Shown here: positions 17,324 to 26,259 of the stretch, piece by piece
Layout of the letters: each line of letters begins with the position of its first letter
Numbering within the stretch: position 1 is the stretch's first letter
Source: Caballeronia sordidicola
GTDB lineage: Bacteria > Pseudomonadota > Gammaproteobacteria > Burkholderiales > Burkholderiaceae
NCBI RefSeq assembly: GCF_000729995.1
Contig: NZ_JNFG01000004.1
Coordinates: forward strand, 62,001 to 126,000
Reading direction: 5' to 3'
Length of the DNA stretch: 64,000 nt
Translations under genes and position numbers: made by a program
Notes under the pieces: generated by a model
Databases searched by the model: none
The model's input: the letters and a program-made list of their open reading frames with translations, nothing else
What the model was told of the DNA's origin: nothing

Positions 17324-19744
17324 ATGAACGCCCCTGAAACACCCGATACCCACCGCATGATCGGCGCCGCCGTTAGACGCAAGGAAGACTATCGCTTCCT
17401 GACGGGCAACGGCCAATACACCGATGACGTCGTCCTTCCCCGCCAAACCTTCGCCGTCTTCCTGCGCTCACCCTACGCGCACGCGACGATCCGCAGTATC
17501 GACATTACCGCAGCGAAAGAAGCCCCCGGCGTCGTCGCGATCTTCACCGGCGCGGACATGGCCGGCGAAAGCGTCGGCGGATTGCCGTGCGGATGGCTGA
17601 TCCACAACATCGACGGCAAGCCGATGAACGAACCGCCGCACCCCGTGATTGCGCATACGAAAGTGCGGCACGTGGGCGATCAGGTGGCGTTGATCGTTGC
17701 GGAATCGGTGAAGCAAGCGAAGGACGCGATCGAGTTGATCGAAGTGGACTACGACGTGCTGCCGGCCGTCGTCGATACCGCCACCGCCGCCGACCCCGGC
17801 CAGCCTCAGGTCCACGATGAAGCGCCGAACAACCTCTGCTACATCTGGGGCCACGGCGATAAAGCGGCCACCGACGCCGCTTTCGCCAAAGCCGCGCACG
17901 TGACCACGCTGGATATCGTGAACCAGCGCCTGGTGCCGAACGCGATCGAACCGCGCGCCGTGAACGCGAGCTATTCGAAGTCCGACGACAGCTACACCGT
18001 CTACGTCGCGAATCAGAATCCGCACGTCGAGCGTTTGTTGATGGCGGCGTTCGTGTTGTCTCTGCCTGAGTCGAAACTAAGGATCATCGCGCCCGATGTG
18101 GGCGGCGGCTTCGGCTCGAAGATCTACCTCTACGCGGAAGATGTGGCGTTGACGTGGGCGTCGAAGAAAGTCCGGCGGCCGATCAAATGGACGTGCGAGC
18201 GCTCGGAAGCATTCCTCTCCGATGCCCACGGCCGCGATCACGTCACTAAAGCCGAACTCGCGATCGACGCCGACGGCAAGTTCCTCGGTCTTCGCGTTCA
18301 CACGACGGCGAACATGGGCGCGTATTTGTCGACGTTCGCGTCCGCGATCCCGACCATCTTGTACGCCACGCTGCTCGCCGGCCAGTACGCTACGCCCGCG
18401 ATCTACGCCGAGGTAAAGGCTGTTTTCACGAATACGGTTCCAGTGGATGCCTATCGCGGCGCGGGGCGTCCGGAAGCCACGTACGTGCTTGAACGTATCG
18501 TGGAAACGGCGGCGCGCGAGATGAACATCGATCCTGCTGAATTGAGGCGGCGAAATTTCATCCGATCGTGGCCGTACACCACGCCGGTTGGCCTGACCTA
18601 CGATTCCGGCGATTACTCGGCGTTGCTCGACCGCGCGATGGAACTTGCCGATGTGGCAGGGTTCCCGGCGCGGCGCGAGGAATCGAAGAAAAACGGCAAG
18701 CTGCGCGGGCTTGGATATTCCTGCTACATCGAGGCGTGCGGGTTGGCGCCATCGAATCTGGCGGGTGCGTTGGGCGCGCGGGCGGGCTTGTTCGAAGCTG
18801 GCGAAGTCCGTGTACATCCCACGGGGTCGGTCACCGTGTTCACCGGCTCGCACAGCCACGGCCAAGGGCACGAAACCACCTTCGCGCAAGTGGTGGCGGA
18901 CCGGCTGGGGGTATCGATGGACAACATCGAGATCGTCCACGGCGACACCGGGCGGATTCCGTTCGGCATGGGCACGTACGGCTCGCGGTCGATTGCGGTC
19001 GGCGGCTCGGCGATCATGAAGGCGCTCGACAAGATCGAGGACAAAGCCAAGAAAATCGCTGCGCATTTGCTGGAGGCATCGGCGGAAGATATTGAGTTCA
19101 AGGACGGAATTTTCCGCGTGGCGGGGACCGATCGGACGAAGGCGTTCGCGGAGGTATCGCTGGCGGCGTATGTGCCGCACAACTTCCCGCTCGACAAACT
19201 CGAACCGGGCCTCAACGAAAACGCGTTCTACGATCCGAGCAACTTCACGTATCCGTCTGGCGCGTATTTGTGCGAAGTGGAGGTTGATCAGGACACCGGC
19301 GAAACGCGCATCCAGAAGTTCACCGCCGTCGATGATTTCGGCAACATCATCAATCCGATGATCGTCGAAGGCCAGGTGCATGGAGGGATTGGGCAGGGCA
19401 TTGGTCAGGCGATGCTGGAACGCGCCGTGTACGACAACGAGAGCGGCCAGTTGATGTCGGGTTCGTTCATGGATTACGCGATGCCGCACGCGTCCGATCT
19501 ACCGAACTTCGATGTGGAAACGTCGAAAGGCACGCCGTGCGTGCATAACCCGCTAGGCGTGAAGGGCTGCGGCGAAGCGGGCGCGATTGGATCGCCACCG
19601 GCGGTGATCAACGCGATCATCGACGCGCTTTCGCCGCTCGGTGTGACCGATCTGCAGATGCCTGCCACGCCGCATCGCGTATGGGCTGCCATGCATGCAG
19701 CAGCCGATGCTTCGGCCGCTCGCGGCGCTTCGACTCCCGCTTAA
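17324..19744 (+). CDS. Molybdenum hydroxylase large subunit, form II CO dehydrogenase-like
   Basis: Catalytic molybdopterin-cytosine-dinucleotide subunit (806 residues). Visible parts are the N-terminal a/b hammerhead domain ([19 protein letters not shown]), GGGFGSK at the Mo site, GQGHET, and [14 protein letters not shown] with the catalytic Glu. The active-site loop reads AYRGAGR (376-382). True form I CO dehydrogenase has AYXCSFR with the Cu-binding Cys, which is missing here. This therefore belongs to the form II group, whose substrates are mostly unknown and may be aldehydes, purines or other heterocycles. A GGAG site precedes the ATG. Confidence 0.93.
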   Translation: MNAPETPDTHRMIGAAVRRKEDYRFLTGNGQYTDDVVLPRQTFAVFLRSPYAHATIRSIDITAAKEAPGVVAIFTGADMAGESVGGLPCGWLIHNIDGKPMNEPPHPVIAHTKVRHVGDQVALIVAESVKQAKDAIELIEVDYDVLPAVVDTATAADPGQPQVHDEAPNNLCYIWGHGDKAATDAAFAKAAHVTTLDIVNQRLVPNAIEPRAVNASYSKSDDSYTVYVANQNPHVERLLMAAFVLSLPESKLRIIAPDVGGGFGSKIYLYAEDVALTWASKKVRRPIKWTCERSEAFLSDAHGRDHVTKAELAIDADGKFLGLRVHTTANMGAYLSTFASAIPTILYATLLAGQYATPAIYAEVKAVFTNTVPVDAYRGAGRPEATYVLERIVETAAREMNIDPAELRRRNFIRSWPYTTPVGLTYDSGDYSALLDRAMELADVAGFPARREESKKNGKLRGLGYSCYIEACGLAPSNLAGALGARAGLFEAGEVRVHPTGSVTVFTGSHSHGQGHETTFAQVVADRLGVSMDNIEIVHGDTGRIPFGMGTYGSRSIAVGGSAIMKALDKIEDKAKKIAAHLLEASAEDIEFKDGIFRVAGTDRTKAFAEVSLAAYVPHNFPLDKLEPGLNENAFYDPSNFTYPSGAYLCEVEVDQDTGETRIQKFTAVDDFGNIINPMIVEGQVHGGIGQGIGQAMLERAVYDNESGQLMSGSFMDYAMPHASDLPNFDVETSKGTPCVHNPLGVKGCGEAGAIGSPPAVINAIIDALSPLGVTDLQMPATPHRVWAAMHAAADASAARGASTPA

Positions 19745-19756
19745 GAGGACTTCGAC

Positions 19757-20557
19757 ATGTACTCATTCGATTATCAACGGCCCGACAAGTCCGACGCAGC
19801 GGTGGCGTTTCTCAAGCAGAACGAGGACGCCAAATATCTCTCCGGCGGCCAGAGCTTGCTGCCGACCATGCGCTTGCGGCTCGCGCAGCCGTCGGCGCTG
19901 GTGGATGTGACGCGCATTGGCACGATGAAGGACATCACCGTGACGGGTGACAAGGTGACTATTGGCGGTGCGGTGTGTCATGCGCAAGTTGCCGCGAACC
20001 CGGAGGTGCAGCGTGCGCTGCCGGGGTTGGCGGACCTTGCCGGTCATATTGGCGACCGGCAGGTTCGGGAGCGCGGGACGATCGGCGGATCGCTTGCCAA
20101 CGATGACCCGGCGGCGTGTTATCCGGCGGCGGTGTTGGCGTTGAACGCGACTATCGTGACGGATAGAAGGCGTATTACCGCCGATGACTTTTTCCTTGGC
20201 ATGTATGAGACGGCTTTGGAGCCGGATGAACTGATTACATCGGTTGAATTTCCGATTGCCGAGCGGGCGGGGTACGAGAAGTTTCGCAATCCTGCGTCGC
20301 ACTTTGCTTTGGTTGGTGTGTTTGTTGCGAAGCATGCAGGCGGCGTGCGAGTGGCGATCACGGGCGCGGCAGCGAGCGTGTTTCGGGCGTCGGCGCTTGA
20401 GGATGCGTTATCGAAGGAGTTCTCGGTTGCGGCGGCGCGTAGCACGTCGATTTCCGCCGATACGCTCAACGAGGATATGCACGCGAGTGCCGAGTATCGG
20501 GCGCATTTGATCCCGATACTTGCCGGAAGGGCGGTCGATAGGGCCAATGCGTTTTAG
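19757..20557 (+). CDS. Molybdenum hydroxylase FAD-binding medium subunit
   Basis: CoxM/CutM-type subunit (266 residues) that passes electrons through FAD. It shows the two FAD motifs: AKYLSGGQSLLPTMRLRL (near 28-45) and the second loop IGDRQVRERGTIGGSLAND (near 98-116). A good GAGGAC site precedes the ATG, only 12 bp after the large subunit stop. The gene order here is S-L-M, unlike the M-S-L order of the classic cox cluster. Confidence 0.93.
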   Translation: MYSFDYQRPDKSDAAVAFLKQNEDAKYLSGGQSLLPTMRLRLAQPSALVDVTRIGTMKDITVTGDKVTIGGAVCHAQVAANPEVQRALPGLADLAGHIGDRQVRERGTIGGSLANDDPAACYPAAVLALNATIVTDRRRITADDFFLGMYETALEPDELITSVEFPIAERAGYEKFRNPASHFALVGVFVAKHAGGVRVAITGAAASVFRASALEDALSKEFSVAAARSTSISADTLNEDMHASAEYRAHLIPILAGRAVDRANAF

Positions 20558-20580
20558 CTTTTCGTTCGCCCCGGTTTTTT

Positions 20581-20621
20581 GCTCGCGCCGATGAACGGGC
20601 TGGGGTTCTCCCGGCGCGAGC
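20581..20621 (+). repeat. 10-bp inverted repeat between the structural and maturation genes
   Basis: GCTCGCGCCG (20581-20590) is the exact reverse complement of 20612-20621, with a 21-nt loop. It follows a T-run and has no T-run of its own on the plus strand, so it is not a standard terminator. It could protect the S-L-M mRNA or reduce read-through into the accessory genes. Confidence 0.5.
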
Positions 20622-20657
20622 GAAACAAACTCTGACTCAACCAGTCCCAGGAACCTT

Positions 20658-21545
20658 ATGGACCCAGCCTCGATCGACGAAACCCTCGCCGCGCTGAGCG
20701 GGCAGCAATACTTCGCCAGCCGCGAACTCGCAACGGGGCTTTTCCTGGCGTTAAAAATGCAGCGCCCGCTATTTCTGGAAGGTGAACCGGGCGTCGGCAA
20801 GACTGAACTGGCAAAAGCGGCCGCCGGCATGCTCGGCACGCAAATGCTGCGGCTGCAATGCTATGAAGGACTCGACACCGCCAGCGCGCTCTACGAATGG
20901 GACTATCCGCGCCAGATCATGGCGCTGCGGCTTGCCGAGGCAGCAGGTGAACAACCCTCGAACGATTCGCTCTACAAAAGCGAGTTCCTCCTCAAGCGCC
21001 CGTTGCTGCAAGCACTTATGCCTGACCCCTCGAATCCAGGCGCTCAACGCGTTTTACTCATCGATGAAATCGATCGCGCCGATGAACCGTTCGAAGCTTT
21101 CCTGCTCGAGTTGCTGTCGGATTTCCAGGTATCGATTCCCGAGTACGGAACTGTGCGCGCCGAGCGGCCGCCGCTGGTCGTGATGACATCGAATCGCACC
21201 CGCGAGGTCCACGATGCGCTCAAACGACGCTGTTTATATCAATGGATCGGCTATCCCGCCCGCGATGTGGAACTGCAGATTGTGGCTGCACGCGCGCCCG
21301 AAGCAGGCGCGGACTTGCAGGCGCGAGCGGTGGCGTTTGTGCATCGGCTGAGGACGCTCGACTTGTTCAAGGCGCCGGGCGTGGCGGAAACCATCGACTG
21401 GTGTCGTGCGCTGGCGGCGCTTTCTGTCAGTGAACTCGATCCGCAATCGGTGCAGGACACATTGGGCGTACTGCTGAAGTACCAGGACGACCTAGCACGC
21501 GTGGACGCGGCCGAGATCGCCCAGTGCCTCGCCGCGCCGGCCTGA
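20658..21545 (+). CDS. coxD: MoxR-type AAA+ ATPase (CoxD-like)
   Basis: A 295-residue AAA+ chaperone-like ATPase with Walker A GEPGVGKTE (near 41-49), Walker B LLIDEIDRAD (near 133-142) and the sensor region VMTSNRTRE. In Oligotropha, CoxD helps build the Cu-S-Mo centre of CO dehydrogenase. Here it is followed 6 bp later by a CoxE-type VWA protein, its usual partner. With a form II enzyme its role is more likely Mo-site sulfuration or general maturation. Confidence 0.9.
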   Translation: MDPASIDETLAALSGQQYFASRELATGLFLALKMQRPLFLEGEPGVGKTELAKAAAGMLGTQMLRLQCYEGLDTASALYEWDYPRQIMALRLAEAAGEQPSNDSLYKSEFLLKRPLLQALMPDPSNPGAQRVLLIDEIDRADEPFEAFLLELLSDFQVSIPEYGTVRAERPPLVVMTSNRTREVHDALKRRCLYQWIGYPARDVELQIVAARAPEAGADLQARAVAFVHRLRTLDLFKAPGVAETIDWCRALAALSVSELDPQSVQDTLGVLLKYQDDLARVDAAEIAQCLAAPA

Positions 21546-21551
21546 GCGATC

Positions 21552-22754
21552 ATGTCGACGCCAACGCTTGCTCACAACGTCGTGCATTTTGTGCGGCTCT
21601 TGCGCGGCGCAGGCCTCGCGATGTCGCCGGCGCACAGCGTTGATGCGCTCGAAGCGCTGCGCTGGATCGACATAACCCGCCGCGATGATGTCCGCGCCGC
21701 GCTCGCCGCGCTGCTTGTTCATGCGCCCGACGAGCGCGACCTCTTCCATCAGGCCTTCGATCTTTTCTGGCGCGATCCCGATTGGGAAGGGAAATTGCGC
21801 GCGTTATTGCTGCCGAAGGTGACGAACGGCGTGCCGCCGCCCAAGCGTAACAATCGTCTCGCCGATGCCCTCGCCGCACGCGCGGCTGCATTGAAGCAGG
21901 AGAACAATCAGCCGGACACGGTTGAACATCTCCACGCGCGCATCACGTTCAGCGCGCAGGAGCGTCTGAGCCATCGCGATTTCGACACCCTTACGTCCGA
22001 TGAATGGCGCGCGCTTCGACATCAAATTCGTTCGCATAGAATGCCGCTAGCCACGGAGCCGACCCGGCGCTTAAAAACGGCATCGCACGGCACGCATGCC
22101 GATTTGCGCGCCAGCGCCCGTAGCGCCGTGCGCTCGGGCGGCGACTGGACCACGTGGAAATACAAGAAAGTGGTCGAGCGCCGCCCGCCGCTTGTCCTGC
22201 TGCTCGACATTTCCGGGTCGATGAGCGCGTATTCCCGGGCTGTGCTTTACTTCTGTCATGCCTTGCTGCAGTCGCGCGAACGCCTGCAGGTTTTCCTGTT
22301 TGGCACGCGCCTGACCAACGCCACGCGGGCATTACGCGAACGCGATCCTGACGTAGCGATTGCCGCGATCTCCGATCAGGTGGTCGACTGGTCGGGCGGA
22401 ACGCGGATCGGCGCGGCGCTGGCCGAATTCAACCGGCGCTGGGCGCGGCGGGTGCTCAACGGACGTGCAACGGTTTTGTTCGTCACTGACGGGCTCGATC
22501 ACGAAGCAATCGATGTCCTCGAAACCGAAATGCTGCGCCTGAGGCGCTTTGCGCATCGGCTGGTGTGGCTTAATCCGTTGCTTCGATACGCCGATTTCAC
22601 CCCGCGCGCGCGGGGCGTGCGGGCGATCCTGCCGCATGTCGATGCGATGCTTGCGGCTCACAACCTCGACAGCCTGAACGCTGTCGGCCGGGAGCTGGCG
22701 GCGGTGACGCGTCGATCGGACCGGAAATCAGCCGGAGACACGTCATGGAACTGA
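21552..22754 (+). CDS. coxE: VWA domain-containing CoxE-like protein
   Basis: A 400-residue CoxE-type protein. The N-terminal half is helical and charged. The C-terminal half is a von Willebrand A domain with the MIDAS motif LLDISGSMSAYSR (near residues 216-228), followed by the family's FLFGTRLTN. It works with MoxR ATPases in metal-centre assembly. Its last codons overlap the next gene by 10 bp, showing tight operon packing. Confidence 0.9.
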   Translation: MSTPTLAHNVVHFVRLLRGAGLAMSPAHSVDALEALRWIDITRRDDVRAALAALLVHAPDERDLFHQAFDLFWRDPDWEGKLRALLLPKVTNGVPPPKRNNRLADALAARAAALKQENNQPDTVEHLHARITFSAQERLSHRDFDTLTSDEWRALRHQIRSHRMPLATEPTRRLKTASHGTHADLRASARSAVRSGGDWTTWKYKKVVERRPPLVLLLDISGSMSAYSRAVLYFCHALLQSRERLQVFLFGTRLTNATRALRERDPDVAIAAISDQVVDWSGGTRIGAALAEFNRRWARRVLNGRATVLFVTDGLDHEAIDVLETEMLRLRRFAHRLVWLNPLLRYADFTPRARGVRAILPHVDAMLAAHNLDSLNAVGRELAAVTRRSDRKSAGDTSWN

Positions 22755-23284
22755 CCGAAACGCATCATCTGCCCGTGCCGCAGAATGTCGCTTGGGAAGC
22801 GTTGAACGATACTGAAATCTTGCGCGCGTGCATTCCGGGTTGCGAAAGCATAGAAGCCGATGGCGAGAACGCGTATGCGGTGGCAATGACGGCGTCGGTC
22901 GGACCCGTAAAAGCGAAATTCAAGGGGCGCATGAATTTGGTGGACATCGACGCGCCGCACACGTACACCATCGTGTTCGAGGGGCAAGGCGGGACGGCCG
23001 GTTTCGGCAAGGGGCAGGCGAAGGTGAACCTGGAACCGGGCGACAATGCGGATTCGACCACGTTGACTTACACGGCGAACGCGCAAGTGGGCGGCAAGCT
23101 TGCGCAGATCGGCTCGCGGCTGGTGGACGGCGCGGCCAGAAAGATTGCCGGGGAATTTTTCAAGCGCTTCAGTGCGCAGTTGACGCAGGGCGATGAACCC
23201 GAGGCGGAGCCCGACTCGGCGGACGGTGAAGGTGTAGAGAAGAAGAGGAAAAGATCATGGACAGCGTGGATCTCGAAGTCCTGA
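22745..23284 (+). CDS. coxG: CoxG-like SRPBCC family protein
   Basis: A 179-residue protein of the CO dehydrogenase subunit G family with an SRPBCC lipid/ligand-binding fold. It begins MELTETHHLPVPQNVAWEAL and includes the motif CIPGCESIE. CoxG has been linked to membrane anchoring or quinone delivery for the oxidase. The C-terminal tail is Glu/Lys-rich and ends in a basic patch with Trp (KKRKRSWTAW), which could touch the membrane. It overlaps coxE by 10 bp and the next gene by 28 bp. Confidence 0.88.
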   Translation: MELTETHHLPVPQNVAWEALNDTEILRACIPGCESIEADGENAYAVAMTASVGPVKAKFKGRMNLVDIDAPHTYTIVFEGQGGTAGFGKGQAKVNLEPGDNADSTTLTYTANAQVGGKLAQIGSRLVDGAARKIAGEFFKRFSAQLTQGDEPEAEPDSADGEGVEKKRKRSWTAWISKS

Positions 23285-24276
23285 GAAACAGCGCGCGATG
23301 GCTCGAACGGGGGCATCGCGTGTTGCTGGTGACTGTAGTTAAGACGTGGGGTTCGTCGCCCCGGCCAGAAGGCGCGATGCTCGCCGTGCGCGATGACGGC
23401 GCGGTGATGGGATCGGTGTCGGGCGGCTGCATTGAAGACGACTTGATCGAGCGCGTCAGGCAACGCGGCATTGAGCAGACCAAGCCCGAGAGCGTGAAAT
23501 ATGGAATCTCGGCGGAAGAGGCACATCGGTTCGGACTGCCTTGCGGCGGGACGATTCAACTGGTGCTTGAACCGTTGTCGATGAAGAGCGGTATTGCTGA
23601 GTTATGCGATGCCGTTCTCGCCGGCCAGCTGGTGACACGCACGCTCGATATGGCCAATGGCGCGGTCAAGTTAGAGCCAGCGCAAGCAACGGATGGCGTG
23701 ACGTTCGATGAAACCACGTTGTCGACCATTCACGGGCCGCGGTATCGGATGCTTGTGATCGGCGCGGGGCAGTTGTCGCGGTATTTATGCAGTATCGCGG
23801 TCGGGCTGGATTACCACGTGACGGTCTGCGATCCACGTGAGGAGTACACCGACGAGTGGGATGTGCCGGGCACGAAGATTGTGCGCACCATGCCCGACGA
23901 TACCGTGATGGAAATGAAACTCGATGAGCGTTGCGCGGTGATTGCATTGACGCATGATCCGAAGCTCGACGATCTAGCGTTGATGGAAGCGTTGAAGACG
24001 CCGGCGTTTTATGTCGGCGCGTTGGGGTCGCGGAAGAACAACGCGGCGCGCAGGGAAAGGCTGAAAGAGTTCGATCTCTCCGATGCCGAGTTGTCGCGCC
24101 TGCATGGGCCGGTGGGGATTTATATCGGTAGCCGGACGCCGCCGGAGATTGCCGTTTCGATTCTTGCTGAAGTGACGGCGGCGAAGAACGGGGTTTCGTT
24201 GCCGACGATTCTTCAGGTTGAAGGCGCGAAGGCGGCGCGGGAGCTTGAAGGGACCGGGGAGATTTGCGGGATTTAG
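23257..24276 (+). CDS. XdhC/CoxF family Mo-cofactor insertion protein
   Basis: A 339-residue XdhC/CoxI-type factor that binds and sulfurates the molybdenum cofactor before insertion. The N-terminal domain has GSSPRPEGAMLAV and GSVSGGCIEDDL with the conserved Cys, and PCGGT with a second Cys. The C-terminal Rossmann domain carries GAGQLSRYL and the signature YVGALGSRKN. It starts inside coxG and is the last gene of the operon; the next gene is convergent. Confidence 0.9.
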   Translation: MDSVDLEVLRNSARWLERGHRVLLVTVVKTWGSSPRPEGAMLAVRDDGAVMGSVSGGCIEDDLIERVRQRGIEQTKPESVKYGISAEEAHRFGLPCGGTIQLVLEPLSMKSGIAELCDAVLAGQLVTRTLDMANGAVKLEPAQATDGVTFDETTLSTIHGPRYRMLVIGAGQLSRYLCSIAVGLDYHVTVCDPREEYTDEWDVPGTKIVRTMPDDTVMEMKLDERCAVIALTHDPKLDDLALMEALKTPAFYVGALGSRKNNAARRERLKEFDLSDAELSRLHGPVGIYIGSRTPPEIAVSILAEVTAAKNGVSLPTILQVEGAKAARELEGTGEICGI

Positions 24277-24327
24277 GGTGGGTATTTGGTGTCGCCGCGC
24301 TTGGACGATAAGCGCGGCACGTTGTTC

Positions 24328-25083
24328 TCAAGTCACTTTGCCGTTGAGTCGCATGGACTGGAGGTATTGACCGGATACCTCCGATGCTCCGTAATGAACC
24401 ACGGTCTGGTCAATCAGTGCCCAAATCGATATTCCTGCCTGGCGCGCACGCATGCAGAACGACACGTCTTCGCCCAGATAGACGCCGTCTTCTTCGATGG
24501 TTTCGAAGAAGCCGTAGAACTTGCCGCTGGGTATCATCGATGCATATTGTTTCGGCGGCGAGTAGCACTCCGTAAAAGGTTTCGTTACCTCGAACGCTTC
24601 GCGTTGCGCCAGGAAAACGCCGGTGCCAATATGCCGTGCTTCGGCAAATCCATTCACGAAATCCATATCTCCGTCCGCATTCGTAACGGGTGCGAACGTG
24701 TAGTCGGCATGCTTTTCCAGCCATTGACGCATGGTGAGACCGGAATCGGCGGGAGCTATCGAACGATCCAGATTGAAACGTCTGAACGGATAGGCGAGGC
24801 CCGTGAGCGTTTTGTTAGCGGCCAGAAGCTTGATGACGGCTTCGGCGGGAAACTTCATGTCGGTATCGAGGAAAAGCAGGTGCGTGAATTTGGGATGGTC
24901 CAGGAAATAGTTGGCGAAGAAGTTTCGCGCTCGAACGATTTGCGAGGACGCAACGTGCAACATTTCGTAGCTTGATCCCGAATCCGTTAATGCGCGTGTG
25001 AGGTCCATTAGCGAAAAGGCGAAATTGACGTGGACTTCTTCGCTGTAGGTGGGCAGGCAGATGAGGATGTGGTGGTTGGCCAT
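24328..25083 (-). CDS. Glycosyltransferase-like protein (GT-A fold, DTD motif)
   Basis: A 251-residue cytoplasmic protein that resembles a family 2-like glycosyltransferase. It begins HHILICLPTYSEEVHVNF, has SQIVRARNFFANYFL, and then the likely nucleotide-sugar/metal motif FLDTDM (near residue 74). A late GEDVSFCMRA segment fits the acceptor-binding acidic motif. The ATG at 25083 was chosen over an upstream TTG. It stands alone between convergent and same-strand genes without other glycan genes, so the donor and acceptor are unknown. Confidence 0.65.
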   Translation of the reverse strand: MANHHILICLPTYSEEVHVNFAFSLMDLTRALTDSGSSYEMLHVASSQIVRARNFFANYFLDHPKFTHLLFLDTDMKFPAEAVIKLLAANKTLTGLAYPFRRFNLDRSIAPADSGLTMRQWLEKHADYTFAPVTNADGDMDFVNGFAEARHIGTGVFLAQREAFEVTKPFTECYSPPKQYASMIPSGKFYGFFETIEEDGVYLGEDVSFCMRARQAGISIWALIDQTVVHYGASEVSGQYLQSMRLNGKVT

Positions 25084-25240
25084 GAGCAATTGTAAAAATT
25101 AGTGATGCGAAATAGTTGGGCGACGATTGAAGCCTTGATGGTACATGCTGCGTGGACTGAGATCGTTTCGTTTTGTTTGCTTTTGTGGATCGGAAAGCGG
25201 TTTAATCCACGTGCCGCGTAAGATGTGCAAAATCAAAAAA

Positions 25241-25270
25241 ACAAACCCCGCTTTTTGTCGCGGGGTTTGT
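25241..25270. terminator. Bidirectional-looking terminator after the PepSY gene
   Basis: An 11-bp stem (25241-25251 with 25260-25270) flanked by an A-run on the left, giving a T-run on the minus strand. It follows the PepSY gene stop by about 35 bp. Confidence 0.88.
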
Positions 25271-25305
25271 TGTTTAAACCGCAGCAAACGCAGACGGCGG
25301 CGCCC

Positions 25306-26031
25306 TCACATCAACCCCATACAAACCATCGCGACAATCGATACCATCACAATCACCGCGCCCACCGTCTTGCGTTTATTCAACTCGGTCCACAGCAACA
25401 CGCCCGTCAGCGACAGCAGAATAATGCTGCCCGCCAGCGTATCGATGAGCAGCACCCAGCCCACGCTCAACCCCACGCCTTTGTGCAAATTGCTCATGGT
25501 CGAGAGAAAGCTGTTCTCGGTGCGTTTCACCGATACAAACCCGTTCCCCACCCAGTATTCCGCCGATACCGACCCGCCCGGCGACGCCACCGCCACCGTC
25601 CACAATTCCGGCTGCATGGTCTTCTGATCGCCCCAGCCCACCGCGTGCGCGGACTCACGTTTCGGCCGGCCGATATTCCCGTCAAGCTGGAGTTCCTGCT
25701 TGAGCCACTTGCCGAGTTCCATCGGTGACTTGAGGCCATGCTCGGGCACGGCCATTTGCATCTGGGAAACCTGCGGTTCTCCGCTCGAAATCTTCAGCGG
25801 ACCGGCGCGATGATTCAGCAGAAATCCCGTCGTCCCGAACAGTAACCCCAGCACGGCGCCCCACAAACCGACCCAGCCATGCACCTTGCGTAGCCATTTG
25901 ATGAAGGTTGCGCGGCGCGAGCGCTGTTTCCGTGCGAACTGTTCAGCGTCGTCGATAAGGCGGCCGCCTCGCGGCGCGTACGGCATCGAGGTCACGTTGG
26001 ACGCGGGTTCAAAGGTTTCAGGCGCGTTCAC
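25306..26031 (-). CDS. PepSY-associated membrane protein, likely iron-regulated
   Basis: A 241-residue inner-membrane protein of the PepSY-TM type. A first helix after KVHGWVGLWG (GAVLGLLFGTTGFLLNHR) is followed by a periplasmic PepSY-like region, then a second helix pair starting LHKGVGLSVGWVLLIDTLAG and a last short helix at the C-terminus. Conserved His residues near the helices resemble those of ferric-siderophore or haem-linked reductases. The GTG at 26031 is preceded by GGAGAGACGC; an upstream GTG at 26115 would lie right next to the Fur box and is unlikely. The Fur box at 26137 suggests a role in iron uptake or reduction. Confidence 0.82.
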   Translation of the reverse strand: MNAPETFEPASNVTSMPYAPRGGRLIDDAEQFARKQRSRRATFIKWLRKVHGWVGLWGAVLGLLFGTTGFLLNHRAGPLKISSGEPQVSQMQMAVPEHGLKSPMELGKWLKQELQLDGNIGRPKRESAHAVGWGDQKTMQPELWTVAVASPGGSVSAEYWVGNGFVSVKRTENSFLSTMSNLHKGVGLSVGWVLLIDTLAGSIILLSLTGVLLWTELNKRKTVGAVIVMVSIVAMVCMGLM

Positions 26032-26136
26032 GCGTCTCTCCAGAGGGCATAGCGAATAAGGGGATGCTGCGGATGGATTTCTCACCGATACGGCTGACAA
26101 GCCGCCAATAAGCACATCGGCGGAGTCAAGCTTTCA

Positions 26137-26155
26137 AATGAGAATTGTTATCATT
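26137..26155 (-). promoter_or_regulatory. Fur box upstream of the PepSY gene
   Basis: AATGAGAATTGTTATCATT matches the 19-bp Fur consensus GATAATGATAATCATTATC in the NAT repeat pattern (reverse strand AATGATAACAATTCTCATT). It stands in an A/T-rich patch about 105 bp before the chosen start. Confidence 0.75.
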
Positions 26156-26259
26156 ACACGAACATTGCAAATCTTCAATAGTCGTGTGACGCGGCCGGAG
26201 CAGGAGGGAGGCACTGGCCGCGCCAAAAAGACATCGGCGAACGATCGCCGAAAAAACCG

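Noticed and set aside
18077..19489. Long minus-strand frame of 470 codons opposite the Mo hydroxylase large subunit
   Set aside because: No known motifs, and it lies fully inside a well-supported gene.
16763..20557. True carbon monoxide dehydrogenase
   Set aside because: The active-site loop reads AYRGAGR, without the Cu-binding Cys of form I enzymes.
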